DNA of 64,000 bases from Cryobacterium soli (GCF_003611035.1 NZ_CP030033.1:1240001-1304000); one strand, 5' to 3'. Counted from the stretch's first letter, positions 1 to 11,977 are shown. Made by a program: numbers and translations. The notes: generated by a model from the letters alone, not told the origin.

Positions 1-1355
1 ATGTAGTCCGAGAAGTACTTGGCGGCGGGAACCTCGTCGAGTTCGACGGTCACGCCCACATCCTTGAGGTCGGCCTGCACCTGCACGGCGCGCTGCTTGT
101 TCGTCGGGGTCTCGGCGGGAACGGTGATCGACAGGGTCAGTGCCTTGCCGTCCTTCTCGCGCAGGCCCTTGTCGTTGAGCTTGTAGCCGGCCTCGTCGAA
201 GAGCTTGCCGGCGGCGTCCACGTCGAAGCCGATGGCGGCACCCACGTTGTCCTCGTAACCCTTCTGGCCGGGCATGAAGATGTAGCTGCCCTGCGTGGTG
301 GCGGGAACGCCCACTGGGGTGTTAGCCGATTCGGAGATCAGTTCCCGATTCACCGCGTGCCCGATGGCCTGGCGCACCTTGACGTCGGCGAGCGGGCCCT
401 TGGAGCCGTTCATGGTGACGTGCGTCCAGGTGAGACCGCCGGATGCCTGGATCTCGGCATCCGTGCGCTTCTTGGCGGTCTGGTAGGCATCGGCGTTGGA
501 CGAGATGTAGAGAACATCGGTCTCAGAGTTGCCGAAGGCCGTGGCCTGAGTGCCGCCGTCGATGACCTTCACGATGATGGTGTCGAGCTTGGGCGTCTCG
601 CCCCACCAGACGGGGTTGCGCACCAGCGTGACGACCTGGCCTGAGGTGTCGATGTTGGAGATCATGAACGGGCCGGACGACGGCAGCGGCGCACTGGTGT
701 AGCCCTCATTGAACGCTGCCGGGGTTGCGGCCACGGCTGCGGGGAGCACGCCGGGCTCACCGACGAAGATGGACTGCCAGTCGGCGGTGATCTTGTCGAA
801 GGTCACCGTGAAGTCGAAGTCGGTGTCGGTGCGTTCGATGGCTGTGATGTCCTCGAAGACAGCCGTGGACGCCGGGAGATATTCCTCGTTGCTCCCGTTC
901 ATCGCCTGCCAGGTGGCGACCCAGTCCTTGTAGGTGATGGGGGTGCCGTCCTCCCACACTGCGTCGGGATTCAGCTTGATCTCCACGACCTGGGGGTCGT
1001 CGCTGATGACCTCTGCCGAGACCGCGTAGTCGGGGTTGAGCTCGGGAGTACCGTCCTCGGCGATTCGGAACGGCCCACCGGTGGTCGGCAGGATGGTGTT
1101 CAGACTGTCGACCTCATTGCCGTCGACTTCGTAGGTATTCCAGTTCACCGGCATGGCGTTGATGGCCAGGTTGAGGGTGCCGCCGTCGGACACGTCCGCG
1201 GCGTCGGCAACGGTCCAGGCCGTGCTGGGCAGTTCCTCGGCGGGGCCGGAACTGGAGGTGTCCGTGGCGGTGTTGCCTGGTGCGCAGGCGGTGAGCAGTA
1301 GGGCAGACGCACTCAGAACGGCGACTGCCGCCAATGCGGTGTTTCTACGACGCAT
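1..1355 (-). CDS. Peptide-type ABC transporter substrate-binding lipoprotein (3' end outside window)
   Basis: Extracellular solute-binding protein family 5 (Opp/Dpp/nickel type); it captures the substrate outside the membrane and hands it to the permeases encoded just upstream. The start is the ATG at 1355, preceded by AAGGAG seven bases away. The N-terminus is a lipoprotein signal: MRRR, a hydrophobic stretch, then the lipobox LLTAC with the lipidated Cys near residue 24, followed by a Ser/Thr-rich linker. Family-like stretches follow, such as WEDGTPITYKDWVATWQAM. About 451 codons are present and the family is usually 530-600 residues, so roughly the last hundred are missing. It is the last visible gene of a minus-strand unit, 74 bases after the fused ATPase. 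Substrate cannot be told from sequence. Confidence 0.93.
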   Translation of the reverse strand, partial: MRRRNTALAAVAVLSASALLLTACAPGNTATDTSSSGPAEELPSTAWTVADAADVSDGGTLNLAINAMPVNWNTYEVDGNEVDSLNTILPTTGGPFRIAEDGTPELNPDYAVSAEVISDDPQVVEIKLNPDAVWEDGTPITYKDWVATWQAMNGSNEEYLPASTAVFEDITAIERTDTDFDFTVTFDKITADWQSIFVGEPGVLPAAVAATPAAFNEGYTSAPLPSSGPFMISNIDTSGQVVTLVRNPVWWGETPKLDTIIVKVIDGGTQATAFGNSETDVLYISSNADAYQTAKKRTDAEIQASGGLTWTHVTMNGSKGPLADVKVRQAIGHAVNRELISESANTPVGVPATTQGSYIFMPGQKGYEDNVGAAIGFDVDAAGKLFDEAGYKLNDKGLREKDGKALTLSITVPAETPTNKQRAVQVQADLKDVGVTVELDEVPAAKYFSDY

Positions 1356-1429
1356 AGCGATTCTCCTTCTTATCTTGGTGACGGGCTGTGCTTGCTGTGT
1401 GTTCGTGCGGGTGGGACGGTCGGAAAAGT

Positions 1430-3656
<2,227 letters not shown>

Positions 3657-3664
<8 letters not shown>

Positions 3665-4592
3665 GGTTCACTCCCGAGGTGGGGTCGACGGCGTCGCGCA
3701 GCGCGTCGCCGATCAGGCTGACGGCGAAGAGGGTGACGATGAGCACCCCGGCAGGGAAGACGAACAGCCACGGCCGGGTGACGGCCGCACCGGTGCCCTC
3801 CGACAGGAGCGTGCCCAGTGACACATCGGGGGCGCGGATGCCGAAGCCGAAGTAGCTCAGGCTGGTCTCGGCCATGATCATCGCCACCACGCCCAGGGTC
3901 GCGTCGATGATCAGCAGCGACGCCACGTTCGGGATGATGTGGCGGGCCAGGATGGTGCGCATCGGCACGCCCATGAACCGGGCCGCCTTCACGAAGTCGC
4001 GGCCACGCAGCGACCGGGTCTGGGACCGCACCACCTGGGCCATGATCATCCAGCTGAATCCGGCGAGGAACACCGTGAGGAACACCCAGGAGAGGTCCTT
4101 GAACAGGGGGCTCAGGATGACCAGCAGGATGAACGACGGCAGCACGAGGAGCAGGTTGATCAGCCAGACCAGTACGCCGTCGACGATGCCGCCCACGTAG
4201 CCGGCCACCGATCCGACCACGGCGGCGATGAGAGTGCCGAGCGGCCCGGCGATGAGGCCGATGACCAAGGATTTCTGGAGGCCGATGAGGGTCTGGGCGT
4301 AGATGTCCTGGCCGATGTTGTTGGTGCCGAACCAGTGCAGCTGGGTGGGTCCCATGCCCATGTTGAGCGGGTCACGGCTGAACGCGTCGACCGGGTAGAG
4401 CAACGGCCCGAGCACAGCCCAGAGCACGATGGCCGTCATCGCGATCGCGCCGATCCAGAATCGGGGCGTGTGCGCCAGACGGTTCCAGATCAGCCGGCCC
4501 CGCGAGAGCGGCTTGGGGGCCAGGGACACGGTGGTCGGTTCGGGTTCGGGTCCGGCGGCGAGGGTGGCGCTGGCGCCTTCGGCAATCGACAT
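3657..4592 (-). CDS. Peptide-type ABC transporter permease (OppC/DppC type)
   Basis: Inner-membrane permease, 311 residues. A polar cytoplasmic N-terminus leads to a first membrane segment (about 45-67), an extracytoplasmic stretch, and five more hydrophobic segments. The binding-protein-dependent transport signature lies in the second half (KAARFMGVPMRTILARHIIPN), the EAA-type loop that docks on the ATPase. The start ATG at 4592 is one base after the stop of the upstream permease gene, and its end overlaps the ATPase gene by 8 bases. It is the second gene of the unit permease-permease-ATPase-binding protein. Forms a heterodimer with the 4594-5577 product by family analogy. Confidence 0.94.
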
Positions 4593-4593
4593 T

Positions 4594-5577
4594 TCAGTTC
4601 CTCACCCGGGGGTCGAGTGCTGCGTAGAGAATTTCGGACAGGGTCGAGGAGAACAGCACGAGCACCGCCAGGAACAGGGTGGATCCGGCGACGGCGTTGA
4701 TGTCGCTCTGGGTGATGGCCTGGAGAGTGAACTCGCCCATGCCGTGGAAGGAGAAGACGATCTCGAGCATGATCGAGCCCGAGACCAGGGTGCCGAAGCT
4801 GTAGGCGAAGAACGTCGACATGGGGATGAGCGCCACGCGCACCCCGTGGCGCACCAGCGCCGAGTTGCGCGAGCGGCCCTTCGACCGCGCGGTGCGGATG
4901 TAGTCGGACGCCAGCACATCCAGCATCACGCTGCGCTGGTACCGGGAGTAGCTGGCGGCACCGGTGAGCACTAGGGCGATGGTCGGCAGCAGCAGGTGCA
5001 CACCCCTGTCCACGAGCAGGTCCCACCAGGACCCGGTGAGCCCCGCCGAGTACGAACCGGTGAACGTGATGAGCTGTTGGCCCACGGCGCCGTTGAGCAT
5101 CGTCGCCCCGATCATGAGCAACACGCCGATCACGAAGGTCGGGGTGGCGAACACCAGGTAGGACCCGTAGGTCACGGCCTGGTCGCTCAGGGAGTACTGC
5201 TTGACCGCACCCCACACGCCGAGCACCACACCGAGGATCGCGCCGAGGATGGACCCGAGCAGGAGCAGCTGCAGGCTGACCCCGGAGCGCGTGACGATCT
5301 CGGCGACGACGGACCGGCCGCCGACGGTCTCCCCCAGGGACCCCTGGGTGACCAGCGTGACGATCCAGTGCCACAGCCGCTCCAGAACGGGCACATCGGG
5401 GTTCACGCCCAGGCCGTTCAGGATGTTCTCGACGACCTGCGCGCTCGGCTGCGGGTTACGGCCGTAGTACTTGGCCGCGGGGTCGAGCGCGAGGCTGGCG
5501 ATCACGTACGCGAGGCAGGTCGCGATGGCGGAGAGGATGAAGTAATTGACGAAACGACGCAGGGTGTAGAAGACCAT
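4594..5577 (-). CDS. Peptide-type ABC transporter permease (OppB/DppB type)
   Basis: Inner-membrane permease, 327 residues, probably the first gene of this transport unit. It starts with FYTLRRFVNYFILSAIATCL, the N-terminal membrane helix typical of the B-type subunit, then a large extracytoplasmic loop (about 35-95) and a cluster of further helices. The ATPase-docking loop is recognisable at DYIRTARSKGRSRNSALVRHG, and the C-terminus ends LYAALDPRVRN, the classic B-subunit ending. Next gene starts one base after the stop. Unusually for such units the binding protein comes last rather than first. Promoter elements must lie in 5578-5892, where I could not single out a convincing -35/-10 pair. 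Confidence 0.94.
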   Translation of the reverse strand: MVFYTLRRFVNYFILSAIATCLAYVIASLALDPAAKYYGRNPQPSAQVVENILNGLGVNPDVPVLERLWHWIVTLVTQGSLGETVGGRSVVAEIVTRSGVSLQLLLLGSILGAILGVVLGVWGAVKQYSLSDQAVTYGSYLVFATPTFVIGVLLMIGATMLNGAVGQQLITFTGSYSAGLTGSWWDLLVDRGVHLLLPTIALVLTGAASYSRYQRSVMLDVLASDYIRTARSKGRSRNSALVRHGVRVALIPMSTFFAYSFGTLVSGSIMLEIVFSFHGMGEFTLQAITQSDINAVAGSTLFLAVLVLFSSTLSEILYAALDPRVRN

Positions 5578-5892
5578 GTCAGGCCGTACCTGCCGCTACA
5601 GCCGGGCCGACCGCCGGAGTGCGCACAGAGAATGCGATGTGAGCGTTGCAGCGACGGATGCGCCGGACACGGAAAAAAGGCTGGTGCGAATCACAATGTT
5701 CCCCTCAGCTCCCCCCAGGAGAAGCACAGTGCAGACCAGAGCGCCGATGCTCCGCAGGTGTTGAGGAGAGCCTAGGCGTGCGTTCAGGGCGAATTCGCAG
5801 CAAACGTTCTTTTCGCACGAAATTGCCGCGTTTCGGTGGATTGAGCATGAAATCTTCGTGAACACGGACGGTATCCGCCGTTTGCCCGTGGA
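5578..5892. other. Intergenic region between a PH-domain gene and the first importer unit
   Basis: 315 bases between two minus-strand genes. It is visibly less GC-rich in its middle (about 5690-5880) than its neighbours, as expected of a promoter region for the permease gene starting at 5577. Short reading frames in it have no recognisable sequence or ribosome site. No strong hairpin, repeat or RNA gene was seen. Confidence 0.5.
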
Positions 5893-6501
5893 CTAACCAG
5901 TGAAGAGAAGCTGGCTGAGCGCGGCGACGGCCATCGCCGCGGCGAGACCCAGCGTCATCCAGTGCGGTTTCCGGTCGAGCCGGGCCGTGACCGACGAATC
6001 CGCCGGCCGGCGCGCCGCGTCGGCATACTGCGCCCTGTGCGCCTCGATCACGCGGTGGGCCACCGTGACTCCGGGTGGCCGGCTCCCGCGCCGCGCCGCG
6101 GGCCGGCCGCTCCGATCGACCGCCGCTGGGCCCCGCGGCTCTGCGGCGGTGGGCGCGCCCCAGCACCGGATGCGCCGCCCGTCCGCGGTCTCCACGGCCA
6201 CCAGGAATCGCGCCGTCACGTCGGCGACCAGCTCCCAGGGCACCTCGTACGTGACAAGCGGGTTGACCACCGTGATGCCGCCGGCGTGCAGCCGGATGCC
6301 CGGCCGGAGGAAGACCTCCACGGCCAGGCAGGTGACGAGCACCAGGGCGGGCAGCGCCAGGACGGCCACGTCCCAGCGGCCGCGCAGGAGCGCATCCGCC
6401 AGCAGCACCGCGACAAGGGCAAGAAGGGCCAGGCCCACCCCGACGGACGTCCGGGCGCGGAGGACGACCCCCTGGCGGGGCGTCGGCACTCTCCGGCTCA
6501 C
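5893..6501 (-). CDS. PH-domain (bPH_6-like, Cfp6-type) membrane protein
   Basis: 202-residue membrane protein. Two hydrophobic segments (about 18-38 and 43-65) precede a soluble stretch around residues 66-120 with the pattern RPGIRLHAGGITVVNPLVTY and a following VPW, which matches the small bacterial PH-like domain of actinobacterial Cfp6-like proteins. A last hydrophobic segment lies at about 183-200. The start at 6501 reads MSRRVPTPRQG, a basic N-terminus consistent with a cytoplasmic start. It stands alone between two importer units, with 68 bases to the second importer's last gene. The function of this family is not established; an envelope role is only inferred from topology. Confidence 0.75.
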   Translation of the reverse strand: MSRRVPTPRQGVVLRARTSVGVGLALLALVAVLLADALLRGRWDVAVLALPALVLVTCLAVEVFLRPGIRLHAGGITVVNPLVTYEVPWELVADVTARFLVAVETADGRRIRCWGAPTAAEPRGPAAVDRSGRPAARRGSRPPGVTVAHRVIEAHRAQYADAARRPADSSVTARLDRKPHWMTLGLAAAMAVAALSQLLFTG

Positions 6502-6569
6502 GGTCGGTCCTCTCCTTCACGACGACTGCCCCCCGGCCGGAGCCGAGGGGCAGTGCTGACCAACCGGGC

Positions 6570-8318
6570 CTAGCGGCCGAACTGGAAGTTACCGCCGGGG
6601 ATGGCGGCGAGCAGTTCCTGCGTATAGGCCTGCTGCGGGCTGTCGAAGACGGCGTCGGTCGACGCGGCCTCCACGATGCGGCCCTTCTGCATGACGCACA
6701 CGTTGTCGGCCACCAGACGCACCACCGCGAGGTCGTGCGTGATGAACAGGTAGGTCAGGCCGAGTTCGGTCTGCAGTTCGGTGAGCAGGTTCAGAACCTG
6801 GCCCTGCACGAGCACGTCGAGAGCCGACACGGCCTCGTCGAGCACGAGCACATCGGGCTTGAGCGCGAGTGCCCGAGCGATGGCGATGCGCTGGCGCTGT
6901 CCACCGGACAGCTCACTCGGGTAGCGGTACCTGGATGCCCACGGCAGGGAGACCTGCTCGAGCAGCTCCTTGACCCGCTCCTGGCGTTCCTTGCTCGTGC
7001 CCACGCCGTGCGCCAGCAGCGGTTCGGCGATGGTGTTGCCCACGTTGTACTGCGGGTCGAGGGAGCCGTACGGGTCCTGGAACACAGGCTGCACACGGCG
7101 GCGGAACTTGAGCAGTTCCTTGCCCTTGAGGCCGGCGACATCCTGGCCGTCGAACTCGATCGCGCCGCTGGTGATGCTTTCCAGCTGCAGGATGAGCTTC
7201 GCCACGGTGGACTTGCCCGAACCGGACTCGCCCACGAGAGCCGTGGTGGTGCCCTTCTGGATGCCGAAGGACACGCCGTCGACGGCGCGGAGCTCGTCGG
7301 TGCGCAGGCCCTTCTTGCGGATCCGGTACACCTTGGAGATGTCCTTGACCGAGATCAGGTCCTTGACCGGGGCAGCGTTCTCACGTTCGGCCGCCCGGGC
7401 GACGAGGGTGTCGTCGAGCGAGCCGCCGCCGAAGATCTCGGCGTCGTCGGCACCGGCGTGCTTGGCCGACTGGATGCGGCGGGACGCCAGGCTCGGCGCC
7501 GCGGACACCAGGCGCTGCGTGTACGGGTGCTGCGGGTTGGCGAGGATCTCCTGGGACGGGCCGGATTCGACGACCTTGCCCTTGTACATCACGACGAGCT
7601 GTTCGGCCCGCTCCGCGGCGAGGCCGAGGTCGTGCGTGATGAACAGCACGCTGGTGCCGTAGTCGCGGGTGAGGGTGCCGAGGTGGTCGAGGATCTGACG
7701 CTGCACGGTCACGTCGAGCGCCGAGGTGGGCTCGTCGGCGATGAGCAGCTTGGGGCGGGCCGAGAGCCCGATACCGATCAGCACCCGCTGGCGCATGCCG
7801 CCGGAGAACTGGTGCGGGTACTGCTTGAGACGATCCGCGGCGTCGCTGAGGCCGGCTTCCTGCAGCACCTGGATGGTGCGGGCGCGCGCTTCCTTGCCCT
7901 GGGCGAGGCCATTGGCCTTGATGGCCTCCTCCACCTGGAAGCCGATGTTCCACACCGGGTTGAGGTTGGACATCGGGTCCTGGGGCACGTAGCCGATCAG
8001 GTTTCCGCGAACGGCCTGGATCTCCTTGGCGCTCAGTTTGGTGAGGTCGCGGCCCTCGAACAGGACCTGGCCGCCGGTGACCTTGCCGGCTCCGGGGAGC
8101 AGGTCGATGATCGCCTGTGCGGTTGTGGTCTTGCCCGAACCGGACTCCCCCACGATGGCCAGCGTCTGGCCGGCGTACAGGGTGAGGTCCACGCCGCGCA
8201 CGGCAGGAACCAGGCCGCGCTGGGTCTGGAAGGCGACCTCGAGGTCGCGGATCTGCAGCAGCGGCTGCTCGTCCTTGCCGACGTTCTCGGGGGTGGTGTC
8301 AAGAAGTGTCTGGCTCAT
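6570..8318 (-). CDS. Fused double ATP-binding subunit of second peptide-type ABC importer
   Basis: 582-residue ATPase with two nucleotide-binding domains. Domain 1: Walker A GESGSGKTTT near residue 58, signature FSGGMRQRVLIG, Walker B LLIADEPTSALD. Domain 2 (about 335-575): GESGSGKST, LSGGQRQRIAIA, VLVLDEAVSALD. The linker between domains lacks the Cys-rich extension seen in the 1430-3664 protein, so this is a shorter fusion (582 versus 744). The gene overlaps the upstream permease by 4 bases (ATGA arrangement). It closes the unit binding protein-hairpin-permease-permease-ATPase. Confidence 0.95.
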   Translation of the reverse strand: MSQTLLDTTPENVGKDEQPLLQIRDLEVAFQTQRGLVPAVRGVDLTLYAGQTLAIVGESGSGKTTTAQAIIDLLPGAGKVTGGQVLFEGRDLTKLSAKEIQAVRGNLIGYVPQDPMSNLNPVWNIGFQVEEAIKANGLAQGKEARARTIQVLQEAGLSDAADRLKQYPHQFSGGMRQRVLIGIGLSARPKLLIADEPTSALDVTVQRQILDHLGTLTRDYGTSVLFITHDLGLAAERAEQLVVMYKGKVVESGPSQEILANPQHPYTQRLVSAAPSLASRRIQSAKHAGADDAEIFGGGSLDDTLVARAAERENAAPVKDLISVKDISKVYRIRKKGLRTDELRAVDGVSFGIQKGTTTALVGESGSGKSTVAKLILQLESITSGAIEFDGQDVAGLKGKELLKFRRRVQPVFQDPYGSLDPQYNVGNTIAEPLLAHGVGTSKERQERVKELLEQVSLPWASRYRYPSELSGGQRQRIAIARALALKPDVLVLDEAVSALDVLVQGQVLNLLTELQTELGLTYLFITHDLAVVRLVADNVCVMQKGRIVEAASTDAVFDSPQQAYTQELLAAIPGGNFQFGR

Positions 8319-9256
8319 CGAGTCGCCCTCGCCGTCGGGTCAAGCGCATCGCGCAGAATGTCGCCGAGCATCAGGAACGCGAGCACCGTGATGGACAGGG
8401 CGGCCGCCGGGTACAGGAGCACCTGCGGGCTGGTCACAATGGAGGTCTGCGCCGTGCCGATGTCGTTACCCCACGACATGACGCTCGGCGGCAGTCCGAT
8501 ACCCAGGAACGACAGCGTCGCCTCGGCGACGATGAACGTACCGAGCGACACCGTGGCGATGACGATGACCGGGGCGATCGCGTTCGGCACGACGTGGCGC
8601 AGCAGGATGCGGAACTTCGACACACCGAGAGCCGTGGAGGCCATCACGTAGTCGGAGTTCGACGCCGACAGCACCGCACCGCGCATGATGCGGGCGATCT
8701 GGGGCCAGGCGAAGACCGACAGCACGAAGGCCACAGTTGTGGGCGTCGCGGTCGGCAGAACCGACATCAGCACGATGGCGCCGAGCACGGTGGGGATGGC
8801 GAAGAAGATGTCGCCGATCCGCGAGACGACGGCGTCGAGCCAGCCACCGTAGTAGCCCGCGAGGGCTCCCACGATGATGCCGAAGAGGGTCACGATGCTG
8901 GCTGCGAGCAGTCCCACCGTGACCGAGGCCTGGGTTCCCCAGATAGTGCGCGAGTACACGTCGCAGCCCTGGCGGTTGAACCCGAACGGGTGACCGGCAG
9001 CCGGGTCGCCGTTGCTGTTGCTCAGGTCGCAGGCACGTGGGTCGACCTGGGTGAAGATCGTGGGGAACAGCGCGACGACCACGATGAGGAGGATCAGCAC
9101 GGCCGATACCCAGAAGGTGGGACGGCGGCGCATCGACTCCCAGGCATCCGCCCAGGTGCTGCGTGCCTTCTCGTTCTCGTCGAGACGGTCGACTGCGGCT
9201 ACCGGGGTGTCTTCCAGTGCCGCGACGAAGTGGGCCTGGCCAGGCTTATTTTGCAT
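8315..9256 (-). CDS. Peptide-type ABC transporter permease (OppC/DppC type), second importer
   Basis: 313-residue permease. I place the start at the ATG at 9256 (MQNKPGQAHFVAALED), which overlaps the end of the upstream permease by 11 bases; the open frame continues upstream, but that part is the shadow of the other gene. First membrane helix at about residues 50-70, then an extracytoplasmic loop with two Cys (DPRACDL, RQGCDVYSR) that could form a disulfide, then five further helices and the docking loop around STALGVSKFRILLRHVVPN. Works with the 9246-10175 permease. Confidence 0.93.
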   Translation of the reverse strand: MQNKPGQAHFVAALEDTPVAAVDRLDENEKARSTWADAWESMRRRPTFWVSAVLILLIVVVALFPTIFTQVDPRACDLSNSNGDPAAGHPFGFNRQGCDVYSRTIWGTQASVTVGLLAASIVTLFGIIVGALAGYYGGWLDAVVSRIGDIFFAIPTVLGAIVLMSVLPTATPTTVAFVLSVFAWPQIARIMRGAVLSASNSDYVMASTALGVSKFRILLRHVVPNAIAPVIVIATVSLGTFIVAEATLSFLGIGLPPSVMSWGNDIGTAQTSIVTSPQVLLYPAAALSITVLAFLMLGDILRDALDPTARATR

Positions 9257-10175
9257 AACGAATCCTTGGGTCCAGAGCTGCGTACAGCAGGTCGACGAGC
9301 AGGTTGGCCACCACGAAGATGACAACCATGACCGCGATGAATGACACCACGGTCGTGCTCTCACCGAGCTTGATGGCCTTGAAGACCGTGCCGCCGACTC
9401 CGTTGATGTTGAAGATTCCCTCGGTCACGATCGCACCGACCATGAGCGAACCGAGGTCCACGCCCAGGAAGGTCACAACGGGAACGAGGGAGTTGCGCAG
9501 CACGTGCACGGTGACGACCCGGCGGCGGGACAGGCCCTTGGCCGTTGCGGTGCGAACAAAATCGGCATTGAGATTGTCGGCGACGCTGGCCCGGGTGAGG
9601 CGCACGATGTAGGCGAACGAGACGGATGCGAGCACGATGGCCGGCAGCACGAGCTCGCCCCAGGGGGCTTCTCCGCTGACCGTGGTGCGGAACCAGCCGA
9701 GCTGCACGCCGAACACCAGCCGCAGCACGAAGCCGACCACGAAGGTCGGAACGCTGATCAGGAGCAGGCTGACGACGAGGGCACTGGCGTCGAACAGCTT
9801 GCCCTTGCGCAGGCCCGCGATGAGGCCGACGAGGATGCCGAAGAAGGCCTCGAACGCGAGCGCCAGCATGGCCAGGCGGAAAGTGATGGGGAAGGCGTGT
9901 GCCATGACGTCGGACACTGCTCGACCGGAATAGGTCGTGCCCAGGTCACCCTGGAAGAAGTTCCCGATGTACAGCAGGTACTGCACGATGAACGGCTTGT
10001 CGAGGTTGTACTGCGCTCGAAGCTGCTCGAGGACCGCCGCCGATGGCTGGCGATCACCGAATAGTGCGGCAATGGGATCGCCCGGGAGCGAGAACACCAT
10101 GAAGTAAATAAGAAAAGTGGCCCCGAAGAACACGGGGATCATTTGGAGGATGCGCCTGCCTGTGTACCACAGCAT
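9246..10175 (-). CDS. Peptide-type ABC transporter permease (OppB/DppB type), second importer
   Basis: 309-residue permease beginning MLWYTGRRILQMIPVFFGAT, the standard B-subunit first helix, and ending LLYAALDPRIRYAK. The docking loop is at DFVRTATAKGLSRRRVVTVHV. It sits downstream of the binding-protein gene with a strong 41-base hairpin (10234-10274) in the 115-base gap, so it is probably expressed from the same promoter at a lower level. Its 3' end overlaps the next permease gene by 11 bases. Confidence 0.94.
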   Translation of the reverse strand: MLWYTGRRILQMIPVFFGATFLIYFMVFSLPGDPIAALFGDRQPSAAVLEQLRAQYNLDKPFIVQYLLYIGNFFQGDLGTTYSGRAVSDVMAHAFPITFRLAMLALAFEAFFGILVGLIAGLRKGKLFDASALVVSLLLISVPTFVVGFVLRLVFGVQLGWFRTTVSGEAPWGELVLPAIVLASVSFAYIVRLTRASVADNLNADFVRTATAKGLSRRRVVTVHVLRNSLVPVVTFLGVDLGSLMVGAIVTEGIFNINGVGGTVFKAIKLGESTTVVSFIAVMVVIFVVANLLVDLLYAALDPRIRYAK

Positions 10176-10233
10176 CAGGTGAGCTCCGTAAATCTTCTAT
10201 ACATGAGGGTCGCAATCACTGAATGAGTCTAGT

Positions 10234-10274
10234 CAGTGCAATGTCCGGGGCTTGACGCCCCGGACATTGCACTG
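10234..10274 (-). terminator. Perfect 18-bp stem-loop between binding-protein and permease genes
   Basis: Arms 10234-10251 (cagtgcaatgtccggggc) and 10257-10274 are perfectly complementary with a 5-base loop. No T-run follows on the minus strand, so it may act as a partial terminator or as an mRNA 3'-end stabiliser for the binding-protein message. Such intercistronic hairpins after binding-protein genes are well known from other importers (for example malE-malF); the effect here is inferred. Confidence 0.8.
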
Positions 10275-10290
10275 CGGTGTGAACTAGGAA

Positions 10291-11910
10291 TTAACCCTTG
10301 GTGATCTGGTAGTACAGCGGAACCGAGTCCCAGCCGAACGTGACGTCGTTGACGCCGTCAGCCCAGACTCCGACCACGTTGGAGTACCACAGCGGGACGG
10401 TCGGAAGGTCCTTGAGCAGAACCTCCTGAGCTTCCTGGTACTTCTTGGTGGCGTCGGCGACGTTGTCAGCAGCGGCACCCTCCTTGAGCAGGGTGTCGAA
10501 CTCAGTGCTGCTGTAGCCCTCGTAGTTGTTTCCGGCACCGGTCTGGTACAGCGGCGCGAGGAAGTTGTACATCGACGGGTAGTCGGCCTGCCATCCGGCG
10601 CGGGTGGCACCGGTCAGCTTGTCGGTCTTGCGGTCGTCCAACGCGGCGGCGAAGGTCGGGTACGGCTTGCCGACGGCGTTGATGCCGAGGGTGTTCTTGA
10701 TGCTGTTGGTCACAGCGTCGACCCAGGCCTGGTGGCCACCGTCGGAGTTGTAGGCGATGTCGAACGTGGTGTCTCCGTAGGGAGCGATCGCGTCGGCTTC
10801 CTTCCACAGCTTCACGGCTTCATCGGGGTTGTACTCGAGGACGTCGGCACCCTTGAGGGCGTCGGAGTAGCCGTCGATGACCGGGGAGGTGAAGTCGGTG
10901 GCCGGCGTGCGGGTGCCCTGGAAGATGACGTCCGTGATCTGAGCGCGGTCGATCGACATCGAGATGGCTGCACGACGCAGCTTGCCCTCGTCGCCGCTCC
11001 AGTGCTCGAGGTAGTACGGCATGTTGAACGCCTGGAAGATGGCGGCCGGCTGGTTGACCGAGCGGTCACCGAACTCGTCAGCGTAGGTCTCGAAGGCGGA
11101 GTCCGGAACGGCGTCCAGCACGTCGAGGTTGCCGCCCTGCACGTCCGCGTACGCGGCGTCCTGGGTGGCGTAGAAGATGATGTCCAGGCCACCGTTGACG
11201 GGCGTGCGAACACCCTTGTAGTCGGGGTTGGTGATCAGGTTGATGCCCTCGTCGTGGACCCAGGCGCCCTCTTCGGCCAGCATGTACGGGCCGTTGCCGA
11301 TCGGGTTCTCACCGAAGGCGGCCATGTCGTCGTACGCGGCGCTCGGCAGCGGCATGAAGGCCGTGTAGCCCAGGCGCAGCGGCCAGTCGGCTTCGGGGGA
11401 AGCCAGCTCGACGGTGAAGGTGGTGTCGTCGACGACCTTGAGGCCGGTCAGTTCGCTGTCCGCCTCGGCGTTGAAGCCGGCGATGTCGTCGAAGAAGTAT
11501 GCTGCGGCCTGGCCGTTGCTGAAGAGCGCGCCGTAGTTCCAGGCGTCCACGAAGGAGGAGGACGTGACAGCTTCACCGTTGGTGAAGGTCCAGCCGTCGT
11601 TGAGCGTGACGGTCCAGTTGGTGGCGTCATCGGACTCGATCGACTTGGCGACCTCGTTCTCGGTGGAACCGTCGGACTTGTAGGAGACCAGACCGGCGAA
11701 CATCGAGGTGAGGATCTTGCCACCACCGGTTTCCGTGGTGTTGGTCGGGATCAGCGGGAACTGCGGCTCGCTGCCGTTCGTGCTGATGATCGCGGACGAG
11801 TCGCCGGTCGAGGCGGCCGGTTCGTCGTTCGAGGTCGCGCAACCGGTGAGCGCGAGCGCGCTCACCGAAATCAGCGCGAGGGCGCTCAGGCCCATACGGG
11901 ATCTCTTCAA
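10291..11910 (-). CDS. Peptide-type ABC transporter substrate-binding lipoprotein, second importer
   Basis: 539-residue family 5 solute-binding protein. The chosen start is a TTG at 11910, with AGGAGG five bases upstream; the longer open frame reaching 12048 runs through the promoter and is not supported by a ribosome site. The mature protein begins after a lipobox (ALTGC, Cys at about residue 23) with a Ser/Asp-rich linker. Typical family features: NDGWTFTNGEAVTSSSFVDA near residue 110 and an ISMSIDRAQITDV segment near residue 310. First gene of its unit, with a promoter candidate at 11978-12006. The substrate is likely a peptide, but this is family inference only. Confidence 0.95.
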   Translation of the reverse strand: MKRSRMGLSALALISVSALALTGCATSNDEPAASTGDSSAIISTNGSEPQFPLIPTNTTETGGGKILTSMFAGLVSYKSDGSTENEVAKSIESDDATNWTVTLNDGWTFTNGEAVTSSSFVDAWNYGALFSNGQAAAYFFDDIAGFNAEADSELTGLKVVDDTTFTVELASPEADWPLRLGYTAFMPLPSAAYDDMAAFGENPIGNGPYMLAEEGAWVHDEGINLITNPDYKGVRTPVNGGLDIIFYATQDAAYADVQGGNLDVLDAVPDSAFETYADEFGDRSVNQPAAIFQAFNMPYYLEHWSGDEGKLRRAAISMSIDRAQITDVIFQGTRTPATDFTSPVIDGYSDALKGADVLEYNPDEAVKLWKEADAIAPYGDTTFDIAYNSDGGHQAWVDAVTNSIKNTLGINAVGKPYPTFAAALDDRKTDKLTGATRAGWQADYPSMYNFLAPLYQTGAGNNYEGYSSTEFDTLLKEGAAADNVADATKKYQEAQEVLLKDLPTVPLWYSNVVGVWADGVNDVTFGWDSVPLYYQITKG

Positions 11911-11977
11911 AATTCCTCCTGTGCAAAGGGTTGGCATCGCGCACGGTTTGTGGCCATAGCGGTGCGTAGTTACCAAA

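Noticed and set aside
5596..5865. An 89-codon minus-strand frame in the leader of the first importer
   Set aside because: No ribosome site or family sequence, and it occupies the expected promoter region.
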